Source of the DNA: Sphingomonadaceae bacterium
GTDB lineage: Bacteria > Pseudomonadota > Alphaproteobacteria > Sphingomonadales > Sphingomonadaceae
DNA length: 9,891 nt
Direction of reading: 5' to 3'
Assembly: GCA_019239785.1 (NCBI GenBank)
Contig: JAFAZM010000171.1
Location: 1 to 9,891 of the forward strand
The first letter of the stretch is position 1; every line of letters starts with the position of its first letter. The notes beneath the pieces were generated by a model. It was not told the DNA's origin and did not search any database. It was given only the letters and a program-made list of their open reading frames with translations. Positions 8,652 to 9,891 of this stretch are shown here, piece by piece. Position numbers and translations under genes: made by a program.

Positions 8652-9808
8652 GAGGTCTTCGAATTTTCCTTGATATAGCCGGGGCCGAGATCGATCCCGA
8701 TCACCTGCGCCTGGCCCTTGCCGAGCCCGAGCGCGACCTCGATCTCGATCTTCTCGTTCTTCATGTGCCGCGCCACGGCGTCCGCATCATGGTCGACATT
8801 GGTGCCGGCCCGCGACACGATTATCCCGCCATAGGCGACCGAGGATTTGTCCGGATCGAAGTCGATCCCGGCCGAGCCCGCCGCGCCGAGCAGCCGGCCC
8901 CAATAGGGGTCGCTGCCGTACCAGGAGCATTTGACGAGATTGTTCTCGGCGATGTTCTTGGCGGCGGTGCGCGCCTCCGCGTCGCTGGCGGCGCCGGTCA
9001 CCTTCAGCATCACCATCTTGGTCATGCCTTCCGCATCCTTCGCCATCTGCAGGGTAAGCTCCTCGCAGACCTTGTGGACCGCGTCGGCGAACTCGGCCGG
9101 ATCGGCCTTGCCGCGCCGGCCGCTCGCGAAGAGCATCGCAGTGTCGTTGGTCGAGGTGGCGCCGTCGACGTTCAGTGTGTTGAAGGTGCGGTCCGAGGCA
9201 TCGGCGAGGATGCGCTGCAGCGTGTCGCGCGGCAGCTCGGCGTCGGTGGTGAGGAAGGCGAGCATCGTCGCCATGTTGGGCGCGATCATCCCGCAGCCCT
9301 TGGCCATGCCGCCGAGGGTGAAGCTCGAGCCCCTGACCACAGCCTGCTTCGCCACCTTGTCGGTGGTGAGAATCGCGCGGGCGGCATCCTCGGCGCCCTC
9401 GCGGGAGAGCTTCTTGGCGAGCCGCGGCGTCGCCTTCAGGATCACGTCCATCGGCAGGGGCGTGCCGATGATCCCGGTCGAGCAGACCAGGACCGTCTCG
9501 GGATCCACCCCGAGCGCATCGGCGGCGGCCTGGCCCATCCGCTCCGCATCGGCGAGGCCGGCCTTGCCGGTGCCGGCATTGGCATTGCCCGAATTGACGA
9601 TCACCGCGCTCGCCTTGCCGCCGTTCGCAGCGAGCCGGGCGCGGTCGAGCAGCACCGGCGGCGCCGCGAACTTGTTCTGGGTGAAGACGGCGACCGCGGT
9701 CACCGGCCTGCCGTCGTCGGTCGCGAGCAAGGCGAGGTCGGGCCGCCGGCGCTTGATCCCGGCATGGCAGCCGGCGGCGACGAATCCCAAAGCGGCGGTG
9801 ACGCTCAC
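8648..9808 (-). CDS. argJ: Bifunctional ornithine acetyltransferase / N-acetylglutamate synthase
   Basis: This 386-residue enzyme moves the acetyl group from N-acetylornithine to glutamate, recycling acetyl in the linear-to-cyclic arginine pathway. In some organisms it also uses acetyl-CoA. The self-cleavage site is seen in KGCGMIAPNMATMLAF, where the proenzyme is cut before Thr181, the nucleophile. NSGNANAGTG (72-81) and STGIIGTPLP (oxyanion region) are typical. The GTG at 9808 is chosen: it overlaps the argC stop as GTGA, has GGAG seven bases upstream, and gives the family-like start MSVTAALGF. An earlier frame start at 9871 lies inside argC. The N-terminus lacks the longer leader common in alphaproteobacterial ArgJ and reads like the MSVTAPKGF type I recall from Actinobacteria. 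Bifunctionality cannot be told from sequence. Confidence 0.95.
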   Translation of the reverse strand: MSVTAALGFVAAGCHAGIKRRRPDLALLATDDGRPVTAVAVFTQNKFAAPPVLLDRARLAANGGKASAVIVNSGNANAGTGKAGLADAERMGQAAADALGVDPETVLVCSTGIIGTPLPMDVILKATPRLAKKLSREGAEDAARAILTTDKVAKQAVVRGSSFTLGGMAKGCGMIAPNMATMLAFLTTDAELPRDTLQRILADASDRTFNTLNVDGATSTNDTAMLFASGRRGKADPAEFADAVHKVCEELTLQMAKDAEGMTKMVMLKVTGAASDAEARTAAKNIAENNLVKCSWYGSDPYWGRLLGAAGSAGIDFDPDKSSVAYGGIIVSRAGTNVDHDADAVARHMKNEKIEIEVALGLGKGQAQVIGIDLGPGYIKENSKTS

Positions 9809-9891
9809 GGCCAGACTCCGACCTTGGGGAGGCCCGCTTCCTCGTCGAGGCCGAGCATCAGATTGGCGCACTGGATCATCTGTCCGGCGGC
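9805..9891 (-). CDS. argC: N-acetyl-gamma-glutamyl-phosphate reductase, last 28 codons
   Basis: Only the 3' end is present. It begins at the window edge and stops at TGA 9807-9805. The visible residues include QMIQCANLMLGLDEEAGL and end VGVWP. The QxxNxMxGL tail is the conserved C-terminus of ArgC, which reduces N-acetylglutamyl phosphate to the semialdehyde. The gene runs straight into argJ with a 4-base GTGA overlap, so it is the upstream member of the operon. The piece is short, but the motif and position agree. Confidence 0.85.
   Translation of the reverse strand, partial: AAGQMIQCANLMLGLDEEAGLPKVGVWP

Overview
All genes in this window lie on the minus strand, so transcription runs from position 9891 towards 1. 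The DNA is GC-rich. The intergenic repeats suggest an alphaproteobacterium, most likely in Sphingomonadales. The strongest clue is the CTTCGACAAGCTCAG-type repeat near 2583-2606, which reads FGLSLSKP when translated, a signature familiar from sphingomonad genomes. ArgG, AmtB and GlnK also read as alphaproteobacterial. The assignment rests on recognition, not on a search.

Region 1 (9891 to about 4014) is a tightly packed arginine biosynthesis operon. In transcription order it holds argC (only its last 28 codons are in the window), argJ, argB, argF, a nested inverted repeat, argR, argG, a small ACT-domain protein and a class I glutamine amidotransferase. Every junction except argF/argR is a 4-base stop/start overlap, which implies translational coupling. 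The products would turn N-acetylglutamyl phosphate into ornithine, then citrulline, then argininosuccinate, with ArgR as the arginine-sensing regulator. The order C-J-B-F-R-G is the one known from Actinobacteria (argCJBDFRGH) minus argD. ArgJ, ArgB and ArgF also look unlike usual alphaproteobacterial forms, so horizontal origin is worth testing. argD and argH are not present in the window.

Region 2 (3976 to 1593) is a glutathione-dependent formaldehyde detoxification unit. It holds frmA/adhC (S-hydroxymethylglutathione dehydrogenase), a 25-residue single-span membrane peptide gene that is easy to overlook, and fghA (S-formylglutathione hydrolase). A dense set of stem-loops and a REP-like repeat fills the 200 bases between the small gene and fghA.

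Region 3 (1592 to 1) is a nitrogen-uptake pair. glnK (PII signalling protein) is followed after 13 bases by amtB (ammonium transporter with an N-terminal signal peptide), which runs off the window edge. The 180-base region upstream of glnK contains three stem-loops and one copy of a 14-base direct repeat.

No tRNA, rRNA, insertion sequence, CRISPR array or phage gene was seen. No stretch over 300 bases lacks a gene. No clear novel multi-gene system is present. The most open items are the frm-operon micropeptide, the CTG-started ACT protein with its amidotransferase partner, and the repeat-rich spacers.
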